Of a stretch of 64,000 nucleotides of DNA, positions 52,252 through 62,603 are shown in pieces; positions within the stretch are counted from its first letter, which is position 1; the number at the start of each line of letters is the position of its first letter. Source of the stretch: Magnaporthiopsis rhizophila (lineage: Eukaryota; Ascomycota; Sordariomycetes; Magnaporthales; Magnaporthaceae); assembly GCA_003049465.1 (NCBI GenBank), contig PYSS01000010.1, forward strand, positions 248,001-312,000, written 5' to 3'. The notes under the pieces were generated by a model that searched no databases, was not told where the DNA came from, and was given only the letters and a program-made list of their open reading frames with translations. Position numbers and translations under genes: made by a program.

Positions 52252-54440
52252 TCTAATCCATTTTTTTTTCTGTTTACATGTCTGTTTTCTTCGATCATGC
52301 TTGCGAGCACGGCGTTATAGTATAGGCCCCGTCAAACGCGGAAGATTCGGAAAATGCAATAAAAAAAAAAAGTTCACGATCCCCAAAGAGCACAAGCCCC
52401 CAATCCCCGCCATCTGATAATAATCCCCTGGCCCGCGCTTGGCGGACTAAAACACCCGCCTTGTGGTCCGGCCCACCTGCCTCGGCACTTGCTCTGTCAA
52501 TCCCGAGCCGGTTCCCCTGTCTCGGTTTAGGGTTTTCGGCCTTGTGTGTGGATGGGTGATGGATGGATGGATGGGTGGGTGGTACGCTCAGCCGCGGCTG
52601 GTACATCCCATGGTTTGTCGACATGGCAAGCTTTGCTTTGGTGCTGCTCTGTTGTCCAGGTGTCCTTGGCCTTTGGCCTAGGCTGCCTGGTAGGCTCCCC
52701 ACGGTCCGTGCTCATCCTTGGGAAATACCCATTACCCAAATAGCCCTTTTTTTGCCCATCCTTCAACTTTTCCGCTTCCTTGTCTATGCCGTTTGGCTCG
52801 GCCTTACATAGGTACCTTGAGATGGATATTAAAACGGCGCACCTAACCCAGTCATCATCGGGCATGGTCATTTCCCAGTTTTTTTTTGTTTTTTTTTTGG
52901 TCCTCTTCCCCCATCCCATCCAACCAACCAACCATGCATAGCCCTGTCACGCCCTATCGGTCCGAACCCAACCCTCGCCATTGGTCACGAGGTTAACCCT
53001 TTTGGTTACCAAGTCCCCCCCATCATGGGAAGGGATGCGCACCGCGCGTCAGGCTAGCGCCTTCGAGCTGGGGAGCGGTCAGGTCAGCGGCTAAGGGTTG
53101 TTGCCCGTTTGCCTTTTTTTGCTCTCTCCCTGCTCCCTTCCTGCTCCCCCTCAACCAGCCAGCCCCTTTGTCCAGATTCCACAGACTTTTTGGTGGTCGC
53201 GGCCATCACAAGGGGCTTGGCCTGCATCTTGCAGCTTACATTACATACAAGTAAGCAACAGGCAAACACAAAATAAAAAAGGCAAACGCAAACGAACACG
53301 ACGGGCGTATGTTTTATCTGGTTTGGTTTGATGCGGAAAGCTGCTGCCCGATCGCAACCTACTCGGTTCAGCTCATCTCAAGCTTGCGGCTTTTATTTCT
53401 TTTTTGTCTGGTCGCGACTTGCCGTTTTCCCTTCTGCTCTGACATCACCACCAGCGTGTGACCTTTCTTTTTTGGCCCGTTCCGCTTCGTGATTTGCTAG
53501 AGTCGTCCCGTCAGGCAGCCATAGGCGGGCGTTTGTCCAGCTGGCCTCCCCCGGCGCTTGCTTTTTGAGACAAAGCATGGCCTGAAGAAAAGGAAAAAGA
53601 AAACAATGGTTTGTTCATTATTTCCTGCTTTTCTGATTTTTTTTTATGCCATGGCATGGGCATTTTCTTGTGCCTCATTTCTCCTCGGATCCCATCTTAC
53701 CATGACCTGAACCTAGTCTTCCTCACCTAGGTGGAATCGCGCCCTGCTGCCGTCCAGCCCGCGGTGGCTCCCTCCGTCCCTCTCTCCCTTCCCCGCGTAT
53801 CATCGCTGGGATCTCGAATAAGCCGACGGCTCTTGCGATTGGCTTGGTGTGAGGCGTCGCCGCCGCCACCATCTCGGAAATTTGTTTGGTTTTCCCGTCC
53901 ATCCACATCTCTGGCGTTAGGGAGCCAGGACCTATTGGGCCAAAAAAGCCCTGCCCTGGCCTGCTCGGATCTTGCCAAACCGCCCTGTCCTTGGTGGCTG
54001 ACTGATTGGGCTGGGCTGGGCCCGTCACCGACCTTTACTTTTTCTGCCACCCCCGTTTCCTTTCAAATACCTTGATTGCTTAGCCAGGGGTGGGCGCGCC
54101 ACCAACAGCAGCTAAAGCGCCCTCGACTCGCATACATATCACCTGCTCGCATCAGCCCAAACGTTAACCCCCCAGGAGTGCGTACTGTCCCTTTCTTTCC
54201 TCTCGAGGTGGCCTTTCCAGTTTCGACTTCTCGCGCCCGCCAGACAACCATCTATCCATGACGACGATGAGTTGTTGTCTGGTCTCCCATCATCCTACCT
54301 GACAAGCCACTTTTGTTTTCCAAGCAACGCCGAGGTTGAGATCCTCGCTTCACACAGACCACGAAAAAGAAAAGCCGCGCGGCCCGTGTCGTTGATGCAT
54401 CTGCACGTCACTCACCCGAACCTTGGCCGGGCCATCAAAC
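52252..54440. promoter_or_regulatory. 2.2-kb region upstream of the receptor gene
   Basis: A spacer between CLP1 and the GPR1-type receptor, both on the plus strand. It is rich in pyrimidine tracts, with a GGAT/GGGT microsatellite at about 52550-52582. Long leaders are common for signalling genes in filamentous fungi. Short upstream ATG frames occur close to the receptor (for example 54272-54649). No protein-like gene is seen. Confidence 0.5.
52550..52582. repeat. GGAT/GGGT tetranucleotide microsatellite
   Basis: Tandem GGAT and GGGT units form an imperfect microsatellite in the spacer downstream of CLP1. Confidence 0.75.
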
Positions 54441-57068
54441 ATGGACGACCAAACGCCCGGAGACGCCGTCGACCCCGGCGGCGCCAGCATCCCGACAGCG
54501 CAGCAGCCCGGCATGGGCAACTTCATCCGGGACGGTCGCGCGCTACTCGTTGTCAAGCTGTTGTCGCTGTGCATCGGCGCCGTCAGCCTTTTCGCCACGA
54601 TAATCACCTCGTATTTCTTTCTGCGGATGCGGAGATCCTTCCGCCATGAGTGCGTCTTCTCTCCTTCCTGCTGCTTTGCTTGTCTGTGTAAGCAGGAGAA
54701 AAACGAAAAAAAAAACCTAACGCTCCCAAACAGCCTCGTCGTCCTCCTCCTCTCGGGCGACTTCATCAAGGGAATCTGCTTCGTAGCATACCCCATCGCA
54801 TCCCTCGCGTCCGCGGGCGGGCCCAGCACCCCCATCCGCGCAGACTCGGTCTTTTGCCAGCTCAACGGCTTCATGCTCGCCGTGGGCACCGAGGCCTCGG
54901 ACGTGGCCGTGCTCCTGATCGCCCTGCACACGGTCCTGTACATCATCCGACCCCTACCCCGCCGACGTGGCGGAGGCCGCGGCCTGTATCCGTTCAGGCG
55001 CTGGGCCGTGGCAGCATGGGTCCTTTACCCGCTTGTCAACGCCTCGCTTGCCTTCGTGGGCGGCAGCCGCCGCGGGCCCGCGTACGAGGACACGGGCGAC
55101 TTTTGCTATCTGACGGTGCGCGAGACCTGGTATCGCATGTACCTGGCCTGGGTTCCGCGCTACGTCATCTTCGGCCTGATCGTCGTCATCTACCTTGGCC
55201 TGTGCTTCTTCGTCCGCCTCTCCCATTGGAGGTACGACCGCGAGCGCGACCAGGAGTGGCAGCAGGATGCCGCCGTCGCCGGGTTCGTGCCCCCGACGCC
55301 CCCGATCGAACGGCACGGCTTGATACCCGACGACGACACGACCCGGACTCTGAGCCGCGGCGCAACCATCGACGACGATGCGCCATGGACCAAGAGCCGG
55401 CAGGACTCAGGGGTGCCGCTTATAAAGCAGGATGCGACTCATGTATCAGCCGAGCAGAACGCCGAGGTAAAATCGCCCAGGCCGTCCATGTCCTCGACGG
55501 AGCTGCAGCTCCCGCGACACGGCGAGGGCAGGCTGGTGTCCTTCCCAAGGCCCGTCCTGGAAGGAGACGCTGGTAACGAGGCACTGCGTAGTCCGAATGG
55601 TGGAACCGCCGACCTGGGCAAGCGGACAGGGAGAGACCTAAGCCCTTCTTGGCGTATTGACTGGAATTGGGGAGACATGCCAGAAGCAGGGAGCGGTGAG
55701 GGAGGGTCAGCTGCGGCTATGCCATCGTCCCCGTCGAGAAGGGATCGGCTATCTGAGCCGTTATCTACCAACGCAGGAGAAGCACCCAGCCCATTGGCCA
55801 CTGAGACCTCGGCCTTTATCGATGCTGTGCCACCTCGACCATCCCGACCGCGGACGCCCCCGGACGCGCCGGGACTCTCACCTAGGGCCTCGGTCGACCA
55901 ACGGCCAACACAACAACAACAAGGACAGTGGAGACATGTCGACGCGCAGAACCGCCCGTCGGTGCCCATCACGGCGCCCCCACTTCCTCGGCTGGCCGCG
56001 ACGTCGAGCCACAGAGAGCTCATTGCCGTTTTGCGTGCTGGCCCGCCGCCACGCCGGCCAACCGGAATGTTACGCTCGTTCTCGGTCGGCTCGACGAATA
56101 CTGCGGGTGAACGGCGGCCGTCAACAGTGTCAGTGACGGCGGACGGCCGAAACGCGACGGCCGAAACGCCTAGAACTCCCCACTTCCATTCCGGCGTCGG
56201 CCTTTTCCCCTACCGTAGACGGGACCAGCCCTCCGGCACGGCCAGCCGCGACGGATCCGAAACGACGGCCACCAAGCCCGCGATGACCGACGACGCGGCG
56301 GCGGGCGTGACGGCGACCCGGCGCATGGGGCAGGCGCGGGTTCGCAAGCGGCTGCGGCTGCTGTGCGTGTACCCGCTGCTGTACGTGGTCATGTGGTTGG
56401 CGCCATTTGTGAGCCACGTGCTGCGCTACGACGGCGAGTCGGAGGCGCACGACGCGAGCGAGCCCATCTGGATGCTGGCGCTCAGCGTCGCCAGCCTGGC
56501 CGCCCAGGGCGCCATCAACGCCGCGCTCTTCTCGTGGCGCGAGCGGCCCTGGCGCCACCGCGATCCCCGCTCCCTCTGGTCCCGCCTGCGCAGCCGTACC
56601 GCCACCGGCTGGGACAGGGCGCGATGCCGGGGCGTGTCGTGGATGCGCTGGCTCTGCGCCTCGTGCGGCTGCTGCGGCTCCAGGGGCAGGGGCAAGGGCA
56701 AAGGCGAAGCACAGGGGTCCAAGAGCTTGGAAGACGGCTTTGGGCAGGGTGCGACAGCCAGCGGAGCAGGTGGTGGTGATGTGTCTGGCAGGGAAACGCG
56801 CGCCGGCCCGACTGGCTCTGGACGCACGAGGCCCGAGATGGTGGATGATGGGCGGCTCGCGCGCCAGCGCAGACAGGCAGAGGCGCGGCTAGAAGTCGAG
56901 AGGGCGGCCGAGAGGGCACGGCGGCCAGCGCCGAGGTACTGGTGGGATGTCGAGGCGGATCCGAACGATCTGAGCGACGATGACGACTTTCTGGACGAGC
57001 AGTCCGGGCCGGCGAGCGGAGAGCCTTCCATGCGTGAGGCCAGCGACCCTGGGCCCCAGGACTCATAA
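54441..57068 (+). CDS. GPR1/Git3-type G protein-coupled receptor
   Basis: Two exons, 54441-54649 and 54734-57068 (84-bp intron, GTGCGT to AACAG with CCTAAC branch site), give 847 aa. The junction makes RRSFRHDLVVLLLSGDFIKG, matching the family start of membrane segment two. Membrane segments: LSLCIGAVSLFATIITSYFF, VVLLLSGDFIKGICFVAYPI, LNGFMLAVGTEASDVAVLLI, WAVAAWVLYPLVNASLAFV, and YVIFGLIVVIYLGLCFFV; then a third cytosolic loop of about 380 residues, then LLCVYPLLYVVMWLAPFVS and MLALSVASLAAQGAINAALF. That layout, with a huge third loop and a Git3_C end, is that of GPR1 and Neurospora GPR-4, which signal carbon source to G-alpha and cAMP. The acidic C-terminus (SDDDDFLDE) is cytosolic. The first ATG is at 54441. 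The intron is a multiple of three with no stop, so an unspliced mRNA stays in frame. Confidence 0.88.
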   Translation: MDDQTPGDAVDPGGASIPTAQQPGMGNFIRDGRALLVVKLLSLCIGAVSLFATIITSYFFLRMRRSFRHECVFSPSCCFACLCKQEKNEKKNLTLPNSLVVLLLSGDFIKGICFVAYPIASLASAGGPSTPIRADSVFCQLNGFMLAVGTEASDVAVLLIALHTVLYIIRPLPRRRGGGRGLYPFRRWAVAAWVLYPLVNASLAFVGGSRRGPAYEDTGDFCYLTVRETWYRMYLAWVPRYVIFGLIVVIYLGLCFFVRLSHWRYDRERDQEWQQDAAVAGFVPPTPPIERHGLIPDDDTTRTLSRGATIDDDAPWTKSRQDSGVPLIKQDATHVSAEQNAEVKSPRPSMSSTELQLPRHGEGRLVSFPRPVLEGDAGNEALRSPNGGTADLGKRTGRDLSPSWRIDWNWGDMPEAGSGEGGSAAAMPSSPSRRDRLSEPLSTNAGEAPSPLATETSAFIDAVPPRPSRPRTPPDAPGLSPRASVDQRPTQQQQGQWRHVDAQNRPSVPITAPPLPRLAATSSHRELIAVLRAGPPPRRPTGMLRSFSVGSTNTAGERRPSTVSVTADGRNATAETPRTPHFHSGVGLFPYRRRDQPSGTASRDGSETTATKPAMTDDAAAGVTATRRMGQARVRKRLRLLCVYPLLYVVMWLAPFVSHVLRYDGESEAHDASEPIWMLALSVASLAAQGAINAALFSWRERPWRHRDPRSLWSRLRSRTATGWDRARCRGVSWMRWLCASCGCCGSRGRGKGKGEAQGSKSLEDGFGQGATASGAGGGDVSGRETRAGPTGSGRTRPEMVDDGRLARQRRQAEARLEVERAAERARRPAPRYWWDVEADPNDLSDDDDFLDEQSGPASGEPSMREASDPGPQDS

Positions 57069-57478
57069 GGAAAGCAACCTTTTCTCTTTCATTTGTCTTT
57101 TTCTTCCTTTCTTTTTCTATCCTGACGTCTCGAAACGATCATCTGGGATCCATGTGGCATTCTTGCTGGTCCATGGTAGCAATCTAGCAGTAGGCGTTTG
57201 GCGTTTCTTGGTGTCCTGGGAAGGTATTGCATGGAGTTGCGCATTGTCTAGTACTATATACCCCTTGCGAACTGGGTCAGCGTGTGCATGGTTGGGGTAT
57301 GTTTTTGCTCGAGATATCAGCAGGAGATGGGGCTTACTATTCTATACGGGAGGGACATCGTGTATTAGTGGGATATGGACCGGGGGAGCAGGAATTCAGC
57401 CGATCTGATGGCAGTACCTGAGTCTATCCAAATAAAAAAAAAAGGCAAGCCCTAGCTCCTGGCGCAACTATTCCGCCT
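57069..57478. other. Convergent 3' spacer
   Basis: 410 bp between the converging receptor and glutamine amidotransferase genes. T-rich tracts follow the receptor stop. Nothing else is seen. Confidence 0.5.
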
Positions 57479-58320
57479 TCATGACCTGATGAAGCGGAGA
57501 AAGGCCTTGGCGATGGCGACACCGTCGTGCTCGTTGGCGACGCGGCTGATGCCGCTCTTGTAAAGGTCATCCGAGTGGATGCCGGCGTCGTGGCGCAGCT
57601 CGAGGATCTCGCGCACGATGCCCTCTGTGAACTCGGGGTGGCCCTGCACAGTGACGGCGCGGCCGGGCCACAGGAACCCTTGCTGGGCGCACACATCGGT
57701 GGAGGCTAGCGAGACGGGAGGCGGGGCGCCGGGGTCCGTCTTTGCTCCGTCGGGCAGGTCCTTAACGATGTCACGGTGCATCTGGTGGATTTTCTGCGGC
57801 GTGTATCTTGTCAGTCGAGCGGAGAAGTGACTAATACCCTCCAGATGGCAGAACACACCAAAGTCTCGAGGCCGAAAAACGCCTTCCCCTCGTCGCTCAG
57901 CTCCAGCTCCGTCACGGCAACCTCCCAGCCCTTGTCGTTAACGACGACGGGCGTCTGCATGGCCCGGGCGACGATCTGGTGGCCGAAGCAGACGCCGACG
58001 ACCTTGACGCGCCCCTCGGTGGCCAGGGCCTCGCGCACAAAGGACACGAGCGCCATGATCCAGGCGTCGTCGGCGAAGGCGCTGTGCTTGGAGCCCGTGA
58101 TCAGGACGGCGTCGACATCGGAGAGGGCCGGGTACGAGTTCACGTGGTTGACGACGTCGTGGTACGTCAGGGTCAGCACCTCGGCCAGGGGCTGCGGGGC
58201 CGCGGCGGCGGCGAAGAGGGAGGTGAAGACGCCGCCGTAGTCCTTGTACTTGGTTATGGTGCCTGGCAGGGGCGTATCGGCCATGAGGATGGCGAGGCGC
58301 GTGGGTTTTTGGGAGCCCAT
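57479..58320 (-). CDS. Class I glutamine amidotransferase-like protein
   Basis: Two exons, 58320-57859 and 57793-57479 (65-bp intron, GTGTGT to CCGCAG), give 258 aa. The nucleophile elbow VVGVCFGHQI puts the catalytic Cys at 111; the His-Glu pair is H206 and E208 in VQGHPEFTEGI. The full triad of the GATase1 fold is therefore present. It stands alone, without the synthetase partner domain of GMP or CTP synthase, as in yeast YLR126C and the gamma-glutamyl-peptidase-like fungal proteins. It could hydrolyse glutamine or a gamma-glutamyl bond such as that in a glutathione conjugate. Cytosolic; no signal peptide. It is divergent from the exopolyphosphatase gene, start codons 330 bp apart. Confidence 0.9.
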
Positions 58321-58650
58321 TTTGAGTGCGATTTCTAGAAGAATAAACTTGAGGTAGGCGGGCGATGGACCCAAAGCTGAGTGTGTTCTGGTCTGCCTGC
58401 CTCCATCTCTGGACCTCGAGACGGCCCAGCTGATAAGAAGCCGCACGAGTCAGGGGCGGCGACGCTTTCGTGATGCCGAAATCGGACCAGCTCCGACCGT
58501 CACACCCCGCACCTCCAACGCCAGGACCGACCCTGGAGCTACCCACCCCTCCTCGCATGCCCACAACTGCAGCTCCGACAGGAATTAAGCCCCACATCTT
58601 GTCTCGTCCTGTTTTACGCCCAAAAAGCAAGCGGCAACGCCAATCCCACG
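58321..58650. promoter_or_regulatory. Divergent promoter: glutamine amidotransferase / PPX1
   Basis: A compact 330-bp bidirectional promoter between two start codons. No TATA element is evident. Confidence 0.5.
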
Positions 58651-60067
58651 ATGCCCTCGTCTCCCCATCCCCGCTCCATCGCCGGGTTCCTGACCACCGC
58701 GCGGAGGACACTGGCTGCCCCTAGAGGCCAGCGACCGAGCCCACTGTGCCTGGTCGTCGGCAACGAGGCGGCAGGTATGTGGCTTTCCCCTCTCGATGGC
58801 CCAGCAAGCTGAGGCAACAGGTTGCTGACCACACCCAGACCTCGACTCCTTCTGCTCGGCCTTCCTCTACGCTTACCTGCGCTCCCACACCCCGCCACAC
58901 TTCACCCTGCATATCCCCCTCGTAAACCTTCCTCGCCCCGACCTAGCACTACGTAACGATGTCGACGGCGCCTTTGCCGCTACCGGCGTCTCCCGCGCCG
59001 ACATGCTCTCGCTGTCCGACTTGCCGACAGCTTCGGAAAACGACAAGACGGTCGGGTCGGGTCTGGACCCGGACGACACGCGATGGATCCTTGTCGACCA
59101 CAACGAGCTGACGGGCCCCCTCGCCGCCCGCTTCGCCCACCGCGTCGTCGGCTGCGTCGACCACCACGTCGACGAGGGCGTTGTGGCCGCCGACACTGGG
59201 TCCGAGCCGCGCCTGATCCGCGCCTGCGGCAGTGCCGCCACCCTAGTCGTCGAGTACTGCCGTGAGACGTGGGACTACATTACCGCCCACTGGACGGGCC
59301 CCGAGGGGGAGGAGGGCAAAAAGGCGGCGGCCGGCCAGACTGGGCTGCCGTCGCAGCTGGCGCGACTAGTGCTGGGGCCCATCTTGGTCGACACCCAGTC
59401 GCTCAAGGCCCTTGCCAGGGTGACGCCCGCGGACGAGGAGATGACGGCGCTCGCCGAGGCCCAGATCCGGTCCCACCAGGGCGGCGAGGCCTACGACCGC
59501 GTCGGCTGGTACGAGGAGCTGTGCCGCCTCAAGGAGGACCTCAGCGGCTTCACCTACCGCGACGTGCTGAGGAAGGACTACAAGGAGTGGACGGCGCCGT
59601 CGCCCGTCGACGGCACCCTCGACGGCGTCGGCGCCATCCGGCTCGGCATGTCGTCGGCCCCCAAGCCCTTCGACTACCTGCTGAAAAATATTGGCCCGGT
59701 GGAAAATCTGGTGCTCGAGACACGCCGCTGGGCCGTCGAGCGGGGACTGGATCTTGTGGGCATCATGACGGTGCGGGCGGAGGCCGACCACCAGGTCACC
59801 CGTGAACTGATGCTGTGGGCCTTCAACGAGCGCGCCGTCTCGGTGGCGCGCGCCTTCGTCGCGGCCCGGGGCGAAGAGCTGCAGCTGGAGAGGTGGGGGC
59901 AGGGCAAGCTTGACAACGGGTCTTTGACACCTGGTGCAGTTACCGATAGTCCCCCAGATGAGTGGAGGATGTGCTGGCACCAGAGAAACGCCGATGCCAG
60001 CCGCAAGGAGGTGGCGCCGATGCTGAGGGAGGCCATGGATCAAGCGCCTCCGGGTGAGCTGAGGTGA
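58651..60067 (+). CDS. PPX1: Exopolyphosphatase, DHH family
   Basis: Two exons, 58651-58774 and 58839-60067 (64-bp intron, GTATGT to CCCAG with GCTGAC branch site), give 450 aa. Exon 1 is needed for the first metal motif: CLVVGNEAA joins to DLDSFCSA, giving D42 and D44. Further metal ligands follow in VDHNELTG (D128-N130) and the eponymous VDHH (148-151), then the DHHA2 domain (ALARVTPADEEM ... LGMSSAPK ... GIMTVRAE). PPX1 releases phosphate from the ends of inorganic polyphosphate and also acts on short phosphates. A DHH-family pyrophosphatase is an alternative, but the length and DHHA2 features fit yeast PPX1 (397 aa). No clear targeting peptide. Confidence 0.92.
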
Positions 60068-60347
60068 TGGCGGGCTACCCGGAATCGCGATGGACGAGTG
60101 AGTTTGGGCAATATGTCCCGGAAAGTCCTTGATTCGCTTATTGTAAGCTGCGGCAGGGACCCTTCCATGGGCCAAGCGCCTAACAACTGCAAAAATCGTA
60201 GGATATGGCAGCGTAGTCCCTTCTGGGTATCCTCTCAGGTCGTATTCAAGTCCCTCGGCAAGGAATTACCAGGTTTGGAGAATGCAGTCGCGAGTTCAGA
60301 GAAACAAGCAATTCCCAAATAATCACTTGTCCGAGCTCTCTTTTATT

Positions 60348-61016
60348 TCATTGATAAGATTGGATGGCGTCCATGACGGCAAAGACACGGCTGCTCTCGA
60401 CCCGACACCCGCCGCCCTCGACGGCAGCCCGTCTGTATCCCGGCCGCAGGAAGCCGCCGAAAGCCTCCAGGTCGTGCCTCCCGTCGCAGTTCTGCCCCTC
60501 GAGGATCTCGAGCGCCCGCGCGCAGGGGATGGTCGACTCTCCCGGCGCCGTCGGCGGGAATTCTGAGCCGTCGTCGTCGTCGACGGCGGCCGGCTGCTCC
60601 AGCAGGCCTGGACATGGACAGGCTGGGACGGGCCGCCCTTGTGCCGCAGACACGGACGAACTCTCGGGCGCATCCGTGGCCTCTTTTGCTGCGGGGACTG
60701 GTGCGTCATCCGTCGTCGTTGATGAGGATTGGCCACCCCGGTCTCCCTCTTTGGCAACGAGAGCCGCCGCGTTCTGCTGCTGCAGCCGCTGCACCTCCCT
60801 CGCCAGCGCGGCATTGCGCGCGACGACCTCGTCGAGCTGCGCGCTAGTCTCGGCGAGCCGCCGCTCCAGGTCCGCGATGTGTGCCTTGGTCCTGGCGCGG
60901 TGGCGGCGCTGGTTCTCGCGCACGCGGGCTGCGTCTTGCTCCTTTGGAACCGGCCGCGATGACCATTTCTGGGTCATTTGGGAGAGCTTCATTGTTTGTT
61001 TTTGTTGTCTTGGCAT
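60348..61016 (-). CDS. bZIP transcription factor
   Basis: A 222-aa single-exon protein. The basic region is ARVRENQRRHRARTKAH (about 30-46), followed by a leucine zipper with hydrophobic heptads (IADLERRL, then ETSAQLDEV, ARNAALAREVQRLQQQ) to about residue 82. The NQRRxRAR core differs from the NxxAQxxFR core of yeast Yap proteins and is a variant common in Pezizomycotina. The rest is low in complexity except a short C-terminal part (ILEGQNCDGRHDLEAF ... FAVMDAIQ). It is head-to-head with the arsenite methyltransferase gene with 745 bp between starts, so it may control that gene. A second in-frame ATG is at 60992. Its 3' end converges with PPX1. Confidence 0.9.
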   Translation of the reverse strand: MPRQQKQTMKLSQMTQKWSSRPVPKEQDAARVRENQRRHRARTKAHIADLERRLAETSAQLDEVVARNAALAREVQRLQQQNAAALVAKEGDRGGQSSSTTTDDAPVPAAKEATDAPESSSVSAAQGRPVPACPCPGLLEQPAAVDDDDGSEFPPTAPGESTIPCARALEILEGQNCDGRHDLEAFGGFLRPGYRRAAVEGGGCRVESSRVFAVMDAIQSYQ

Positions 61017-61761
61017 CGCTGTCTGGGATTGTTACCGAGCTTCGGGGTGTCGGTTTTCAGGGTCCTGTCGTCTGGGTACTTTTCCATGCCAACCTGCCTG
61101 CTCGGGAAAGCTGCCATTCGCTCCGGCCTATCGGGGCTGAACCAAGCAGACTTGGAGTTGCGGCTTGGCGTGCTTGGCACCACGACGCAAAAAGAGCAAT
61201 CGTACACCTGCTCTTCGCTCAACACACAACCTTGCGGCTTCAATCGATTGGATCTCAAGCAAAGTAGCCTTTTTTTTTTACTAAGAGAAAATGCCGAATA
61301 TTATACGGCCAGATTGCGTACATTACAAATCCTTATTTCTATCTTATTTGGACTTGGTTTTGGCGGCCGGAAGGCTGGCCCTCAGGCGGGGCGCAGCACG
61401 TCGGACACGTGCAGCGCTCGCTATTTGGACGCTAACCAGATTAGGCAATTTGGTAGTGACATACCGATCAGAGTGCGGGCGGCTCCCCCCTTTTTGAACG
61501 CTAACCGGATTAGGACATTTTGCAGTGACATATCAAGCAGGGCCCCTTTCGTAGGCGCACGACCAAGAGGGCAGGTTCAGGCAGAGCGTGCAAAGGCCTC
61601 TTTGTAAAGTATATAACCCAGGAGAGTGTGCACCGCGGGAATCGGCGAGCGGAAGGTTAGGTCTCTACCTACCTCCAGTTGCCATCATACCGCCGGATAA
61701 CGAAGCAACTTTTCATCTATACATCAGCTATCACCAAGACAGTCAACCCATTCTAGCTAGT
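61017..61761. promoter_or_regulatory. Divergent promoter: bZIP gene / arsenite methyltransferase
   Basis: 745 bp between two outward-reading genes. It contains a pair of 41-bp direct repeats (61425-61465, 61494-61534) and a T9 run near 61269. The repeats lie 228-337 bp upstream of the methyltransferase ATG. Confidence 0.6.
61425..61534. repeat. Two 41-bp direct repeats, 69 bp apart
   Basis: Copy 1 at 61425-61465 (TTGGACGCTAACCAGATTAG...) and copy 2 at 61494-61534 (TTGAACGCTAACCGGATTAG...) align without gaps at about 80-85 percent identity, offset by exactly 69 bp. Both hold CTAACC(A/G)GATTAG and end in AGTGACATA. CTAA-N5-TTAG has partial twofold symmetry, as a dimeric bZIP site would. Confidence 0.8.
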
Positions 61762-62566
61762 ATGAACGCCAGCGAGATCTACGCCGTCGTCGGGGAGCGG
61801 TACAGTGCTGCCTCCACGGATCCAAGCCAGCTCAGCGAGGGCTACGGGCGGGCCGTGGCGCGGGCGTTTGGGTACTCGGACCAGGAGCTGGCGGGCATCC
61901 CGGCCGAGTCCAACCTCGGGCTCAGCTGTGGGAACCCGCTGGCCATTGCCAGTCTGCGGGAGGTGGGTGGCCCCTTTTCAAGAGCGTGAACTTCCCGACT
62001 TGTGTGTGTTGACACCTTGGACAGGGTGAAACGGTCGTGGACCTCGGCAGCGGCGCCGGCTTCGACGTCTTCCTGGCCGCCAAAAAGGTCGGGCCGACCG
62101 GGAGGGCCATTGGCGTCGACATGAACAAGGTACGCATACCCTTTTTTTTTTTTTTTTTAAACCAGAAACCGCATAGCAATTCTGCTCACACCACACCACC
62201 CAGGACATGCTCTCCCTGGCCGAGCGCAACAAGGCCAAGTCGGGTGACAGCAGCAGCAACGTCGAGTTCGTCGAGGGCAAAATCACGCACGTGCCGCTGC
62301 CCGACGGCGTCGCCGACGCCATAGTGTCCAACTGCGTCGTCAACCTGGTGCCCGACGACGACAAGCACCTCGCGTTCGCCGAGATGGCGCGCCTGCTCCG
62401 TCCCGGCGGCCGCGTCGCGCTCTCCGACATTCTGGCCCGGCGGCCGCTGCCCGAGACGCTGCGGCGGAGCGCCGCCCTGCTGGTGGGCTGCGTCGCGGGC
62501 GCCAGCCTGGTTGGGCAGTATGAGGCGTATCTCCGGGAGGCGGGGTTTACTGGTGCGTTGCTGGCT

Positions 62567-62603
<37 letters not shown>

